Shown: positions 52,612 to 61,923 of the stretch, one piece after another
How positions within the stretch are numbered: position 1 is the first letter of the stretch
Layout of the letters: every line of letters starts with the position of its first letter
Origin: Haloechinothrix aidingensis
Lineage (GTDB): Bacteria > Actinomycetota > Actinomycetes > Mycobacteriales > Pseudonocardiaceae
Direction of reading: 5' to 3'
DNA: 64,000 bases
NCBI RefSeq assembly: GCF_013450155.1
Contig: NZ_JACCKD010000002.1
Span: 176,531-240,530 of the forward strand
The notes under the pieces: model-generated
What the model was told of the DNA's origin: nothing
Seen by the model: only the letters and a program-made list of their open reading frames with translations
Databases searched by the model: none
Translations under genes and position numbers: made by a program

Positions 52612-53879
52612 GTTCGTACCCTCACGTCCTCATCCCGCTTGCGGTGTACCGGAGCGCCGCCCTGCCCAGCGTCCCCCTCAAGGGTACGGGCGCCGGCGAC
52701 GCCCGCCCTGCGTGCCCGCTGCACCACGCCGGCGATCTCGGCCACCACGGCGTCGACGTCGGCACTGGTTGAGGTATGCCCGAGGGAGAACCGCAGCGAT
52801 CCGCGTGCCGAGAGCGAGTCGGCGCCCATGGCGAGCAACACGTGTGAGGGCTGCGCGACCCCGGCCGTGCACGCCGACCCCGTCGAGCACTCGATACCGC
52901 GCGCGTCGAGCAGCATGAGCAGGCTGTCTCCCTCGCAACCGGGGAACGTGAGGTGCACGTTACCCGGTAGCCGTGCCGGGGCCGTCCCGTCGGAGGGGTC
53001 CACCGGAGCGCCGTTGAGCACCACATCGGGCACCCGCTCGCGCACCCCGGCGATGAGCCGGTCGCGCAACGCGCGCATCTCCCGCGCGTGCTCGTCCCTT
53101 CGCGAGGTACCGGCGTGCACAGCGGCTGCCAGCGCTGCGGCGCTCGGCACGTCCAGGGTGCCGGAGCGCACCTCCCGTTCCTGGCCACCACCGTGCAGCA
53201 ACGGAACGCACGAGCTGTCCCGCGCCAGCAACAACGCCCCGATACCGAAGGGACCGCCGATCTTGTGCCCGCTCAGCGTCAACGCGGTCGCGCCGCTGGC
53301 CGCGAAGTCGATGTCGAGCTCGCCGACGGCCTGTACAGCATCGGTGTGCAACGGGATGTCGAACTCGGCGCACACCGCCGCGATCTCACCGATCGGGTTA
53401 ACGGTGCCCACCTCGTTGTTCGCCCACATCACGGTGACGAACGACACGTCGTCCGGGTTCTCCTCGATAGCGTGGCGCACCGTCTCCGGGCAGACGCGCC
53501 CGTAGGCATCCACGCCGAGCCAGGTGACCTCGGCGCCGGCGTGCTCGGCGAGCCACTGCACGGAGTCCAGCACCGCGTGATGCTCCACCCCGGAGGCGAG
53601 CACCCGCACCCGAGCCGGGTCCTCCGCGTTGCGGGCCCAGTAGAAGCCCTTGACGGCGAGGTTGTCGCTCTCCGTTCCGCCACCGGTGAGAACCACCTCG
53701 GACGGTTGCGCACCGAGGCACTCCGCGATGCTCTCGCGCGACTCCTCGACGACCCGCCTGGCCCGGCGGCCGGAGGAGTGCAGCGAGGACGCGTTGCCGA
53801 CGCGGGGCAGTGCCTCGGTCAGTGCCGTGACGGCTTCCGGCACCATCGGTGTGGTCGCCGCATGGTCGAGATAGGTCAT
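52608..53879 (-). CDS. iscS: Cysteine desulfurase (IscS/NifS family)
   Basis: PLP enzyme that takes sulfur from cysteine. The 423 residues begin [20 protein letters not shown] and show [55 protein letters not shown], the PLP lysine in [18 protein letters not shown], and the catalytic Cys in [13 protein letters not shown]. The C-terminal 25 residues are charged and variable. ATG at 53879; longer readings upstream are GC-driven. Partner of the overlapping mnmA. Confidence 0.95.
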   Translation of the reverse strand: MTYLDHAATTPMVPEAVTALTEALPRVGNASSLHSSGRRARRVVEESRESIAECLGAQPSEVVLTGGGTESDNLAVKGFYWARNAEDPARVRVLASGVEHHAVLDSVQWLAEHAGAEVTWLGVDAYGRVCPETVRHAIEENPDDVSFVTVMWANNEVGTVNPIGEIAAVCAEFDIPLHTDAVQAVGELDIDFAASGATALTLSGHKIGGPFGIGALLLARDSSCVPLLHGGGQEREVRSGTLDVPSAAALAAAVHAGTSRRDEHAREMRALRDRLIAGVRERVPDVVLNGAPVDPSDGTAPARLPGNVHLTFPGCEGDSLLMLLDARGIECSTGSACTAGVAQPSHVLLAMGADSLSARGSLRFSLGHTSTSADVDAVVAEIAGVVQRARRAGVAGARTLEGDAGQGGAPVHRKRDEDVRVRT

Positions 53880-53962
53880 CGCCTCTCCAGGATAGCCGGA
53901 CGCGCCAATCGGCCGTGCCGGCTGTCCCCACCCTGGCGGTCGATACGCTCTGCCGAGCGCTG

Positions 53963-54814
53963 CTACACGCGCGGTGACAGCGGGCTGTCTCCCGTCATGG
54001 CCTGGTCCGCACGCGCCGCGGCGAGCGCGCCGTGTACCGCGGCCTCGGCGTGCGCGGCGAGCTCCCGGCGATCGTCCAGGCGACCGGCGGCGATCTCCTG
54101 ACCGAGGCGCACCTCGACGACCAGCCCGGCGAGCCGGGCGATACGCCATGCCGAGGACACCACGGAGTCGTCCCCGACCATCGCAGGGTAGGTGGTCTCC
54201 GCGGCGCCTGCCACCCGGTAGCGCAGCGCGAGCGGGCGCACCGCGGCGCCGCTGTCGATCGCCGCCTGGAACGGCGCGGGCACGAAGCGCCCCGGCCTCC
54301 GCCCGCACCGTGTGGTTCCTTCGGCGAAGACGCTGACCGGCCAGCCGTCCCGTAGCGCCGCTGTCACCTCCGCCACGGTGCGCGGCAGGGTCGACAGCGC
54401 GGAACGGTCCACGAAGATGGTGCCCGCGCCCGCGACGAGCCTGCCGATCATCCACCAACCAGCGATCTCGGACTTGGCGACACCGCGCGTCGGCAGGACC
54501 GCGTTGACGGCGAGCACGTCGAGCCACGAGACATGATTGCTCGCCATAAGGGCGCCCCGATCCGGCGGGCCGGCCTCGCCGTGCACCTCGATCCGCACGC
54601 CGAGCGCCCTGGCCATGGCGGCGCAGAAGCGGCGGTGGAAGCCGAGCCAGGCGTTCCTGCCGAGCAGGGCCGTCGCGGGCGCGGTGAGCACTACCAGCAG
54701 CAGCACGCCGCAGGCGTGCGCGAGCCGGCCTGCCGCCACGACGGGCGCTACCCGCCGGACCCGGTGATCGACGCAGCCCGCCCCGCACGGGGAGCGCGGC
54801 ATCCACGCGTGCAC
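53963..54814 (-). CDS. PlsC/OlsA-type acyltransferase
   Basis: A 283-residue acyltransferase with one N-terminal hydrophobic segment ([18 protein letters not shown]). Motif [16 protein letters not shown] (NHX4D), motif II FVDRS, motif [11 protein letters not shown]. It lies 3 bp after the GNAT-type gene. The same pair occurs beside etfAB in mycobacteria; the order recalls the OlsA/OlsB acyltransferases of ornithine lipid synthesis, a role only inferred. Confidence 0.88.
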   Translation of the reverse strand: MHAWMPRSPCGAGCVDHRVRRVAPVVAAGRLAHACGVLLLVVLTAPATALLGRNAWLGFHRRFCAAMARALGVRIEVHGEAGPPDRGALMASNHVSWLDVLAVNAVLPTRGVAKSEIAGWWMIGRLVAGAGTIFVDRSALSTLPRTVAEVTAALRDGWPVSVFAEGTTRCGRRPGRFVPAPFQAAIDSGAAVRPLALRYRVAGAAETTYPAMVGDDSVVSSAWRIARLAGLVVEVRLGQEIAAGRLDDRRELAAHAEAAVHGALAAARADQAMTGDSPLSPRV

Positions 54815-54817
54815 GGC

Positions 54818-55603
54818 TCACACTCCCGCGAAGTGGTTCAGGTACCGCCGGTTCATCCGCTGCAGATCGAGCAGCACGAAGAAGTCCGCCACGTCGAACC
54901 GGCGGTCGTAACTGGGCGGACCGCACACGTACGCGCCGAGCCGCAGGTAGCCGTGCAGCAACGGGGGGATCGCGGGCCGGGCCGACCGGCACGGTGCCGC
55001 GCCGGTCCACGGCCGCCGCGGCCGCACCCGCAGCCTCTCGGGCGGGTAGTGGCGGTGTCGCGCGGTCTCCCACACGCCTGCCGCCGTGCCACCGCCGTCT
55101 GCCAGCGGAACCGAGGCACAACCCGCGAGGTACCGGTGGCCGAGCGTCAGCATGTAGCGGGCGACGCCTGCCCAGGCGAGACCGATCACCGTGCCGGTGC
55201 GGTGCGCGGGATGCACGCACGAGCGGCCTGCCTCCACGAGGTACGGGCGCAGGCCGACCAGCGAGGTGAGGTCGAACTCCTCGTCGGCATAGAGCCTGCC
55301 TGCCCTGCGTGCCCCGTCCGGAGGCAGCACGCGGTAGCACCCGACGATCTGGCCGGTGGCGTCGTGCCGCACCACGACGTGATCGCAGTACCGGTCGAAC
55401 TCGTCGACGTCGCGACCGGCGACGGCGCCGGGGAGCTCGGCCCCCATCTCCTCGGCGAACACGCGGTATCGCAACCGCTGCGCGGCGGCGACCTCACCGG
55501 CCGCCGCCGCGACACGCACGGTGTAGCCCGCTGTCCCCATGGGTATCTCGAGTTCCGACGCGCTACGCCCACCGGTCCCGGCCGGCCGCTCCGAGCGAAC
55601 CAT
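54818..55603 (-). CDS. OlsB-like N-acyltransferase (GNAT fold)
   Basis: A 261-residue protein of the ornithine-acyl-ACP acyltransferase type. [17 protein letters not shown], the [20 protein letters not shown] region, [49 protein letters not shown], and [19 protein letters not shown] at the C-terminus match that family. The acceptor (ornithine, another amine) is not known. ATG at 55603 (MVRSERPAG). It is paired with the PlsC-like gene downstream. Confidence 0.82.
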   Translation of the reverse strand: MVRSERPAGTGGRSASELEIPMGTAGYTVRVAAAAGEVAAAQRLRYRVFAEEMGAELPGAVAGRDVDEFDRYCDHVVVRHDATGQIVGCYRVLPPDGARRAGRLYADEEFDLTSLVGLRPYLVEAGRSCVHPAHRTGTVIGLAWAGVARYMLTLGHRYLAGCASVPLADGGGTAAGVWETARHRHYPPERLRVRPRRPWTGAAPCRSARPAIPPLLHGYLRLGAYVCGPPSYDRRFDVADFFVLLDLQRMNRRYLNHFAGV

Positions 55604-55699
55604 GCCCCAGGTGTACCGCGTGCATGGCCCGCGCCGGGAGTGCTCCCGGATGACAGCTCCGTGCACAGTGGATGAACGGTGCTCGTCGCGGGCCGGTGA

Positions 55700-55773
55700 G
55701 TATCCCGGGACGGAACGCACCTCGGGGCGGTGCTCCGTATGGGAACACCGCCCCGAGGCAGGAACCGGGATAC
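55700..55773 (-). terminator. Nested hairpin after etfA
   Basis: Inner perfect 13-bp stem (55720-55732 with 55746-55758) inside an outer 9-bp stem GTATCCCGG / CCGGGATAC (55700-55708 with 55765-55773). It lies 10 bp after the etfA stop and before the OlsB-like gene, so it should end the etfBA transcript. Confidence 0.8.
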
Positions 55774-55782
55774 CCGGCGTGC

Positions 55783-56742
55783 TCAGCCCTTGCGCTTGTT
55801 CACCGCTTCGGTGAGCTGGGGCGCGACGTTGAACAGGTCGCCGACGACACCGAAGTCGGCGATCTCGAAGATCGGCGCTTCGGAGTCCTTGTTGACGGCC
55901 ACGATCGTCTTGGACGTCTGCATCCCCGCACGGTGCTGGATCGCACCGGAGATCCCGAGAGCGACGTAGAGCTGCGGGGAGACGGTCTTACCGGTCTGGC
56001 CGACCTGGAACTGGGCCGGGTAGTAGCCGGAGTCGACCGCGGCACGGGAAGCACCGACGGCCGCGCCGAGCGAGTCGGCCAGCTGCTCGACGACGTCGAA
56101 CTTGTCCGCGCTCCCGACACCGCGACCACCGGAGACGACCACCGAGGCCTCGGTGAGCTCGGGACGGTCGCCACCGACGACCGGCTCGAAACCGGTGATC
56201 TTCGCGGACTTCGCCGGGTCGACAGCGGGCAGCTCGACGGTCTCCTCCGCGGCGGCACCGGATGCCTGCTCCGCGTCGATGCTGCCCGGGCGCACGGAGA
56301 TGACCGGGGTGCCCTTCGCGGATTTCGACGTCACGTTGAAGGCGCCGCCGAAGACGGACTGCTCGACCGTCCCGTCGGCGTTGACGCCGACCGCGTCACC
56401 CAGCAGGCCGGAGCCGAGCCGGGCCGCGAGCCTGCCGGAGACCTCCTTGCCCTCGGACGTCGCGGAGACCAGCACCGCGGCAGGGGACACCCGCTCGGCG
56501 AGCGTGGCCAGCGCGTCGACCTTCGGCGTGGCCAGGTACGTGGTGGCGTCATCGGACTCGGCCACGTAGACCTTGGCAGCGCCGTAGGCGGCGAGCGACT
56601 CCGTCACCTTGCCGGCGGTGCCGGGCGCGCCCACCACGACAGCCGAGGGCTCGCCCAGTGTCCGGGCCGCGGTGAGCAGCTCGTAGGTGGATTTCTTGAC
56701 CTCGCCGTCCACCTGATCGACGAGTACCAGGACTTCAGCCAT
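55783..56742 (-). CDS. etfA: Electron transfer flavoprotein alpha subunit
   Basis: With EtfB carries electrons from acyl-CoA dehydrogenases to the quinone pool. The 319 residues show [54 protein letters not shown], and the FAD-binding part [43 protein letters not shown] at 56742 preceded by GGAGGAAC. Confidence 0.97.
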   Translation of the reverse strand: MAEVLVLVDQVDGEVKKSTYELLTAARTLGEPSAVVVGAPGTAGKVTESLAAYGAAKVYVAESDDATTYLATPKVDALATLAERVSPAAVLVSATSEGKEVSGRLAARLGSGLLGDAVGVNADGTVEQSVFGGAFNVTSKSAKGTPVISVRPGSIDAEQASGAAAEETVELPAVDPAKSAKITGFEPVVGGDRPELTEASVVVSGGRGVGSADKFDVVEQLADSLGAAVGASRAAVDSGYYPAQFQVGQTGKTVSPQLYVALGISGAIQHRAGMQTSKTIVAVNKDSEAPIFEIADFGVVGDLFNVAPQLTEAVNKRKG

Positions 56743-56782
56743 GGGTTGGTTCCTCCGAAAGCGTATTGACGGTGAGCGTTTC

Positions 56783-57571
56783 TCAGACGAGCTTCTGGCC
56801 GACCAGGTACTCGGCGATCTTGGTGCCGCCCTCGCCGTCGTCCTCGACACGCTCACCGGCCTGGCGCGGCGGCTTCGGCGACGCACTCTGTACCGCGGAC
56901 CAGGCGTTGGCCAGGCCCACCTCGCCTGCGTCGATGCCGAGGTCGGCGACCGTGTAGGTCTCGACGGGCTTCTTCTTCGCCGCCATGATGCCCTTGAAGG
57001 AGGGGTAGCGCGGCTCGTTGATCTTCTCGGTGACACTCACCAGTGCGGGCAGGTTCGCCTCGAGGTGCGTGATGCCCTCGTCGGCCGTCTCCCGGTCGAC
57101 CTTCACCGTGGAGCCTTCCACCGCGAGGTGATGGGCGTGGGTCAGCTGCGGCAGCCCGAGCAGCTCGGCGACGACGGCGGGCACGGCGCCGCCGCGGCCG
57201 TCCGAGGCCTCGTTACCCGCGATGACGAGATCGACGCTGTCCAGCTTGCCGATCGCCGCCGCGATCACCCGGGATGTCGCGACCAGGTCCGATCCGTGCA
57301 AGGCCTCGTCCGAGACGTGCACGGCCTTGTCCGCCCCCATGGACAGCGCCTTGCGGATCGCGTCCGTCGCGCGGTCCGGGCCCACACACAGGACGGTGAC
57401 CTCGCCCTCGCCCGCTTCCTTGATCTTCAGGGCTTCCTCGACGGCGCGCTCGTTGATCTCGTCGAGTACCGCGTCGGCGGACTCGCGATCCAGCGTGTGG
57501 TCAGTCTCGGTGAGCTTGCGCTCCGAGTAGGTGTCGGGCACCTGCTTGACCAGAACAACGATGTTGGTCAT
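56783..57571 (-). CDS. etfB: Electron transfer flavoprotein beta subunit
   Basis: AMP-binding partner of EtfA. The 262 residues show IVVLVKQVPDTYSERKL, DEINERAVEEALKIKE, MGADKAVHVSD, LVIAGNEASDGRGGAVPAVV and LPALVSVTEKINEPRYPSFK. First gene of etfBA, 40 bp before etfA. A promoter region with two palindromes lies upstream. Confidence 0.97.
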   Translation of the reverse strand: MTNIVVLVKQVPDTYSERKLTETDHTLDRESADAVLDEINERAVEEALKIKEAGEGEVTVLCVGPDRATDAIRKALSMGADKAVHVSDEALHGSDLVATSRVIAAAIGKLDSVDLVIAGNEASDGRGGAVPAVVAELLGLPQLTHAHHLAVEGSTVKVDRETADEGITHLEANLPALVSVTEKINEPRYPSFKGIMAAKKKPVETYTVADLGIDAGEVGLANAWSAVQSASPKPPRQAGERVEDDGEGGTKIAEYLVGQKLV

Positions 57572-57902
57572 GGGTCCTCTTCGACCTCCGATACTGGTGC
57601 TCGGGCAATATTGCCGTTTGCCGTTGTGCGGGTGTCCGTCGCGAGCGGCGTCGCGAGCGGCGATCTACGACTGTTACGGGTCAGCCGGGCCGCCCGCTGC
57701 CCACCGGGACGCGGGCACGATGCGGTCCTGCACTGAACTACTGCGCAGTAGATTAAGCCCAACTCCCCCGCGAGTTCCCGTTGAGGTGACTGCATTCACC
57801 TGGAAGGTCCATCTATCTGGACCATCGTACAAATTATTGTCCCATTGCCACTCGCGGATCCCGCACCGGGCACGGTTCGGCATGCGGGGCCCGAGCGTTT
57901 CC
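57572..57902 (-). promoter_or_regulatory. etfBA promoter region with two palindromes
   Basis: 331 bp without a gene. It holds a perfect 14-bp palindrome CTACTGCGCAGTAG at 57738-57751, an inverted repeat GGTCCA-6 nt-TGGACC at 57806-57823, and an AT-rich patch (57828-57841, ACAAATTATTGT) unusual for this DNA. They probably belong to control of etfBA or to the end of the Hsp70 gene. Confidence 0.5.
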
Positions 57903-59717
57903 TCACCGCTCGATCGGCACGCAGTTGCCGGTCACGAACTCGCCGTCGTTGTCAGGCACCAGCGCGTGGTCCGCGTCGGCGATACGGGCGCAGACCTTCT
58001 CACGGTCTCCGATGACCTCGGCGACCTCCGCCGCGGAGAGGACGGCGGGTCGCCCGTCCTTGATCACCCAGTCGCCGCTCCGATCCCCTGCGTGCGTACC
58101 CATGATCGAGTCGGGCGGCCGGTTGCCGTCACTACCCCAGATGTGCAGGTGGAAGCCGGTGCTGATGTCGGGAACACTGCCCGCCCACTCGGCCTCGTAG
58201 TCGATCACCAGCTCATCACCCTGGAAAGCCGCGCCGGTCAGGCACACCCACCGCTCATTGGCCATGACAGCATCCGAACATTCCTCGTCCGGGGGAACCT
58301 CGGGTTCGGTGGTGCCCGCCACGACGGCCCCACTGTCGGTGTCCTGGTCGTCTCCTCCGTCGTCCCCGCCCTGGTTGATCCCCCACCAGATGCCCCCACC
58401 GGTCAGCAACAGGATCGCGACCAGCCCCGCCAGCGCCACAGGTAGGGCTCGCCTGCGGCGCCCGCCGTCCGGCGGTGTGGGCGGTGCGGGTGGCGCGGGG
58501 GGAGGTTGCTCACGGGCCGGCACGGCTGCCTGGTCCCCGGCGCTCGGTGGCCCGGTCCCGGCCGCCGCGCCGGACCCGGTCCCCGAGGTGGGCTCCTCCT
58601 CGGGCGCCGCCCGCTGCATCGCATCCACCGGCGCCCCCTGCACCGGAGCGTCGGGGGGTTGGTCGCTGGCCAGCCATGCCGCGCCGAGCGCGACCGCGTG
58701 CTTGGGATGGGCATCCACCGCGACCGGACGACCCAACTCCGCACCAACCAGCTGGGTAACCAACGGCATCCGCGACGACCCCCCGACCAGCAGCACCGAA
58801 TGCAAATCCTCGGCAGCCACCCCGGCCTTGTCCAACGCCCGGCGCAACGCCTCGACGGTACTCAACAACGTCGGCCGCACCATCGCCTCCAGCTCGGCGC
58901 GCGTCAGCCGCACCTCCGTGGAGACATTCGGCAGCAGCACCGAAATCGACGTATCCGTGTCCGACGACAACGCCTCCTTGGCCGCCACGCACTCCTCTCT
59001 CAACCGCGCCACCGCGGCCACCGCACTCGAATCCTCCTCATCCAGCTCCGCCAACTTGCCCCCCAACGCCTGACCGACGTGGTGAAACACCGCCGCATCG
59101 AAATCGATCCCACCCAGCCGCTCGATACCCTCCGGATCACCCAGAATCCCGAACCCCGACGCACCCTTACGCAACACCGTCGCGTCGAACGTGCCCCCAC
59201 CCAAGTCGTAAACCGCCACCACCGCACCAGGCTCGACCCGCTGCTGCCGCGCGTAGAACACCGCGGCCGCCGCCGGCTCCGCGGCGAACGTCACCGGCAC
59301 CCCCACCCCGGTCAGGCGCACCATCTGATCCAGCAACTCCCGCTTGTACGGGCCCCAATTCGCCGGATGCGAAACGCACACACGCTCCGGCCACCCTCCC
59401 TCCCGCGCCGCCACATCCTCGACCACCGAACGCAACAACTTCGCCATCAACGCCTCGACCGAATACGGCACCCCACCGAGCAGCACCGGCGTCGTATCCC
59501 CGAACCTGCGCTTGAACTCCCGAGCCACCCGCTGCGGCTCGGTCAAACCCCGCCGGTTGGCCGCCTCCCCCGTCAACACCGTCTCGTCCTCGCGCAACAA
59601 CACCACAGACGGAATCACCGCGGCCCGGCTCCCCAGCGACGCCACCTCCGCGTGACCATCACGCCACGTCGCAGCCGCGGTGAACGTCGTCCCCAGATCG
59701 ACACCAAGCACGTACAT
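57903..59717 (-). CDS. Membrane-anchored Hsp70-family protein
   Basis: A 604-residue protein. Residues 1-355 are a full Hsp70 ATPase domain (LGVDLGTTFTAAATW, AEPAAAAVFYAR, VYDLGGGTFDATVLRKG, GIDFDAAVF, VLLVGGSSRMPLV). There is no substrate-binding domain. A Pro/Ala-rich linker leads to a transmembrane helix at 425-447 and an acidic spacer, then an exported domain of about 140 residues with four Cys (C489, C504 region, and two near the end) that I do not recognise. It is divergent from an acidic protein gene and lies beside two dynamin-like genes. Confidence 0.88.
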   Translation of the reverse strand: MYVLGVDLGTTFTAAATWRDGHAEVASLGSRAAVIPSVVLLREDETVLTGEAANRRGLTEPQRVAREFKRRFGDTTPVLLGGVPYSVEALMAKLLRSVVEDVAAREGGWPERVCVSHPANWGPYKRELLDQMVRLTGVGVPVTFAAEPAAAAVFYARQQRVEPGAVVAVYDLGGGTFDATVLRKGASGFGILGDPEGIERLGGIDFDAAVFHHVGQALGGKLAELDEEDSSAVAAVARLREECVAAKEALSSDTDTSISVLLPNVSTEVRLTRAELEAMVRPTLLSTVEALRRALDKAGVAAEDLHSVLLVGGSSRMPLVTQLVGAELGRPVAVDAHPKHAVALGAAWLASDQPPDAPVQGAPVDAMQRAAPEEEPTSGTGSGAAAGTGPPSAGDQAAVPAREQPPPAPPAPPTPPDGGRRRRALPVALAGLVAILLLTGGGIWWGINQGGDDGGDDQDTDSGAVVAGTTEPEVPPDEECSDAVMANERWVCLTGAAFQGDELVIDYEAEWAGSVPDISTGFHLHIWGSDGNRPPDSIMGTHAGDRSGDWVIKDGRPAVLSAAEVAEVIGDREKVCARIADADHALVPDNDGEFVTGNCVPIER

Positions 59718-59791
59718 CAGTCACAACTCCCGAGACGGTGAAGGGGGATTTCCCCGAGGCGGAGTCCCGGAACGGCACCTACAGTGGGTGT

Positions 59792-60391
59792 ATGGAACCG
59801 GTACGCCCACTCCGGGACGTTTTCGACGAGCTGATCGAGGCGGACCCCGCGGAACGCGATGTGGCGGCGCTGCTGCGCGAGTCCGGCTACTCCGACCTGC
59901 CGGACGACGTGCTCAGCGAGGCGATCGTCAGCTATGCCGAGACCGCGCCCGTCGAGGTGGCCGAGCACCTCGCGCCGTTCGTCACCGCGCACGCCACGCC
60001 AGGATCCGGCGACGCCGCAGGCACCCGGCCTGCCCCGGAACACGGGCTCGACCTGCTGGCCAGCATGCCGGCACCCGAGCAGATCGATGACACACCGGCG
60101 ACGGATCCGGTCCCCGACATCGCGTTCGGGACAGGCAGCGACGACACCGGAATCGACGATCTCGACTTCGGTGCGGGCGACCCTGCGTCCGGGGTGACCA
60201 CGAGTGCGGAGGCCACCAGCGGTGACACCGTCGAACCGGGCACGCCCGCTGGCAGTGCCACCCCCGGCGAGCCCGCCCTCGAGGACGCCGGCCCGGCCGA
60301 CGACTCGGCGATCATCCCGTTCGACGACGCGCCGGGGACCGGCTCGAGCGCGGGCGAGGACGCCGGCTCGGAGGGAGACGCCGGCACCTGA
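59792..60391 (+). CDS. Acidic, lysine-free protein, IniB-like in position
   Basis: A 199-residue protein with no lysine. Residues 1-65 are predicted helical (LRDVFDELIEADPAERDVAA, LLRESGYSDLPDDVLSEAIV). The rest is a long Asp/Gly/Ala/Thr/Pro-rich, probably disordered stretch. ATG at 59792 is chosen because TACAGT at 59780-59785 would be a -10 box for a leaderless message; a GTG at 59738 is also in frame. It is divergent from the Hsp70 gene and its end meets the dynamin operon 17 bp away. Function unknown. Confidence 0.7.
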   Translation: MEPVRPLRDVFDELIEADPAERDVAALLRESGYSDLPDDVLSEAIVSYAETAPVEVAEHLAPFVTAHATPGSGDAAGTRPAPEHGLDLLASMPAPEQIDDTPATDPVPDIAFGTGSDDTGIDDLDFGAGDPASGVTTSAEATSGDTVEPGTPAGSATPGEPALEDAGPADDSAIIPFDDAPGTGSSAGEDAGSEGDAGT

Positions 60392-60408
60392 CCGTCCGCA
60401 CCGGGCGC

Positions 60409-61923
60409 TCATCGGCCCCACCCCAGCTCGACGAGCATCCCCTCGCAGGACCGGACGGCGACGCGCGCCGCGACGGCGAGCTCGTGGGGGGTCATCGGGT
60501 TCTCGGCGCGACGCTGCCAGCGCTGCAGTGCCTCGGACGCGGCAGAAGCCAGCTCCTGCGTCCGCGCCTGCGGCGGGCATTCGAGACGCTGGTGGAGGGC
60601 GCCGCCTCCCCCGCCGATGATCTGCTCCAGCTCGCCGAGCACAACGTCGCGCCCGGTAACCCAACCCGCCCGCACCGCCGAGAGCACCCGGAGCTCCTGG
60701 AACGGGTGGGCCGAGGCGAGGATCCGTTCCACTTCCATGCAGACGCGGTCACTGCCCGGCCTTGGCCGCGCACGGAGCAGCGCGTCCAGGGCCAGCAACG
60801 CCGAGCGGCTCTTGAGTACGTCCCTGCGTTCGAAGAACAGCGAGGCGAGCACGTCACGAAGCTGCCCGATGCCGCTACGCTCAGCCAGCTCACCGGCGAG
60901 CTCGGTAGCGGTCGAGACCGCTTTGTGGCGCAACAGCGTGGTCGCCAGCCGCAGACCGAACAGCCCGAACCGGTCCAGCAGCCCCTCCCGCTCGATCGAT
61001 GTCAGCCCGAGCTCGGGCATGCGCTGCGCGAACCGGTCGGCCGAGAGCAACAGCTCATCCGCCTCCCGCACCGGTACCTCGGCGACCCGCCGCAGCTGCG
61101 CGACCTCGGCCTCGGTCACCGTCGCCGCCGTCTCGGCGAGCAGCCCGGCGATGGGCAACACGGTCTGCACCACGCGGCGCACGTTCTGCTCGGTGGCCAT
61201 CCGGCAGGCGATCGTGCGGGCCGAGTCCATCGCGTCGAGCCGTCCCACGCCCAGCTCGTCGGCACGCGAGAGGATGCCGATGGCGTTGACCGGGTTCGGT
61301 TGGCTGACCTCGGTGTCGTGGAACGCCCGGAGAAACTCCAGGTCGCTGCTGTGCAGGTGGCGCAACAGGTACAGCACCGCGTCCGCGGGTGTCTCGTCCT
61401 CGGCGGGCGCGAGCAGGTCCCAGGAGCGGCGGGCCGACTGCTCCGACAGCGAGCCGATGCCGGGCGTGTCGATCAGCGTGGCCGCGCGGAGCGCCTGGGA
61501 CGGCCAGGTCACCTCCAGGCTGGCCAGCGACTCGGCAGCCAGACCGTCCAGGTGCACCTCGATCGCCCCGCCCTCGCGGTCGAAACTCAACTGCCGCGGC
61601 TCGCCCTCGGCCGGGTATGCCATCACCCGGTAGGTGTGGCCGTCGCGGTACCACGTAACGATCCGGGTGCACTCGCCTGCGTCCGTCGGCGCGAGCCGCT
61701 CCCCGGCGAGGGCGTTGAGCAATGTGGACTTACCTGCCTTGACCCGCCCCGCGACGGCTACCCGTAACGGCTCGTCCAGCCTGCGCCGGATCTCGGCCAG
61801 CCGGGCGGCATCCCCGGTACCCGCGTAGACCGGCACCGCGGCGTCCAGCACGCCCCGGGCATCGTCGAGCAGCGTCGCCGGTGCTCCCTGGCCCGACGTC
61901 TCCCCGTGCGCTGGCGCGATCAC
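60409..61923 (-). CDS. Dynamin-like GTPase (IniC-like)
   Basis: A 504-residue GTPase. P-loop AGRVKAGKSTLLNALAG (residues 58-74), switch Thr in the CTRIVT stretch, G3 LIDTPGIGSLS (152-155), G4-like LSRADELG. The rest is helical, as in bacterial dynamin-like proteins such as mycobacterial IniC; no clear membrane helix is seen. It overlaps the longer dynamin-like gene by 4 bp (ATGA), so the two are probably made in balance and may form a hetero-oligomer. Role in membrane repair or remodelling is inferred. Confidence 0.85.
   Translation of the reverse strand: MIAPAHGETSGQGAPATLLDDARGVLDAAVPVYAGTGDAARLAEIRRRLDEPLRVAVAGRVKAGKSTLLNALAGERLAPTDAGECTRIVTWYRDGHTYRVMAYPAEGEPRQLSFDREGGAIEVHLDGLAAESLASLEVTWPSQALRAATLIDTPGIGSLSEQSARRSWDLLAPAEDETPADAVLYLLRHLHSSDLEFLRAFHDTEVSQPNPVNAIGILSRADELGVGRLDAMDSARTIACRMATEQNVRRVVQTVLPIAGLLAETAATVTEAEVAQLRRVAEVPVREADELLLSADRFAQRMPELGLTSIEREGLLDRFGLFGLRLATTLLRHKAVSTATELAGELAERSGIGQLRDVLASLFFERRDVLKSRSALLALDALLRARPRPGSDRVCMEVERILASAHPFQELRVLSAVRAGWVTGRDVVLGELEQIIGGGGGALHQRLECPPQARTQELASAASEALQRWQRRAENPMTPHELAVAARVAVRSCEGMLVELGWGR

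Noticed and set aside
53880-55340. Upstream extension of the cysteine desulfurase frame
   Set aside because: The family start [10 protein letters not shown] is at 53879; the rest is Arg/Gly-rich shadow of the PlsC- and OlsB-like genes.
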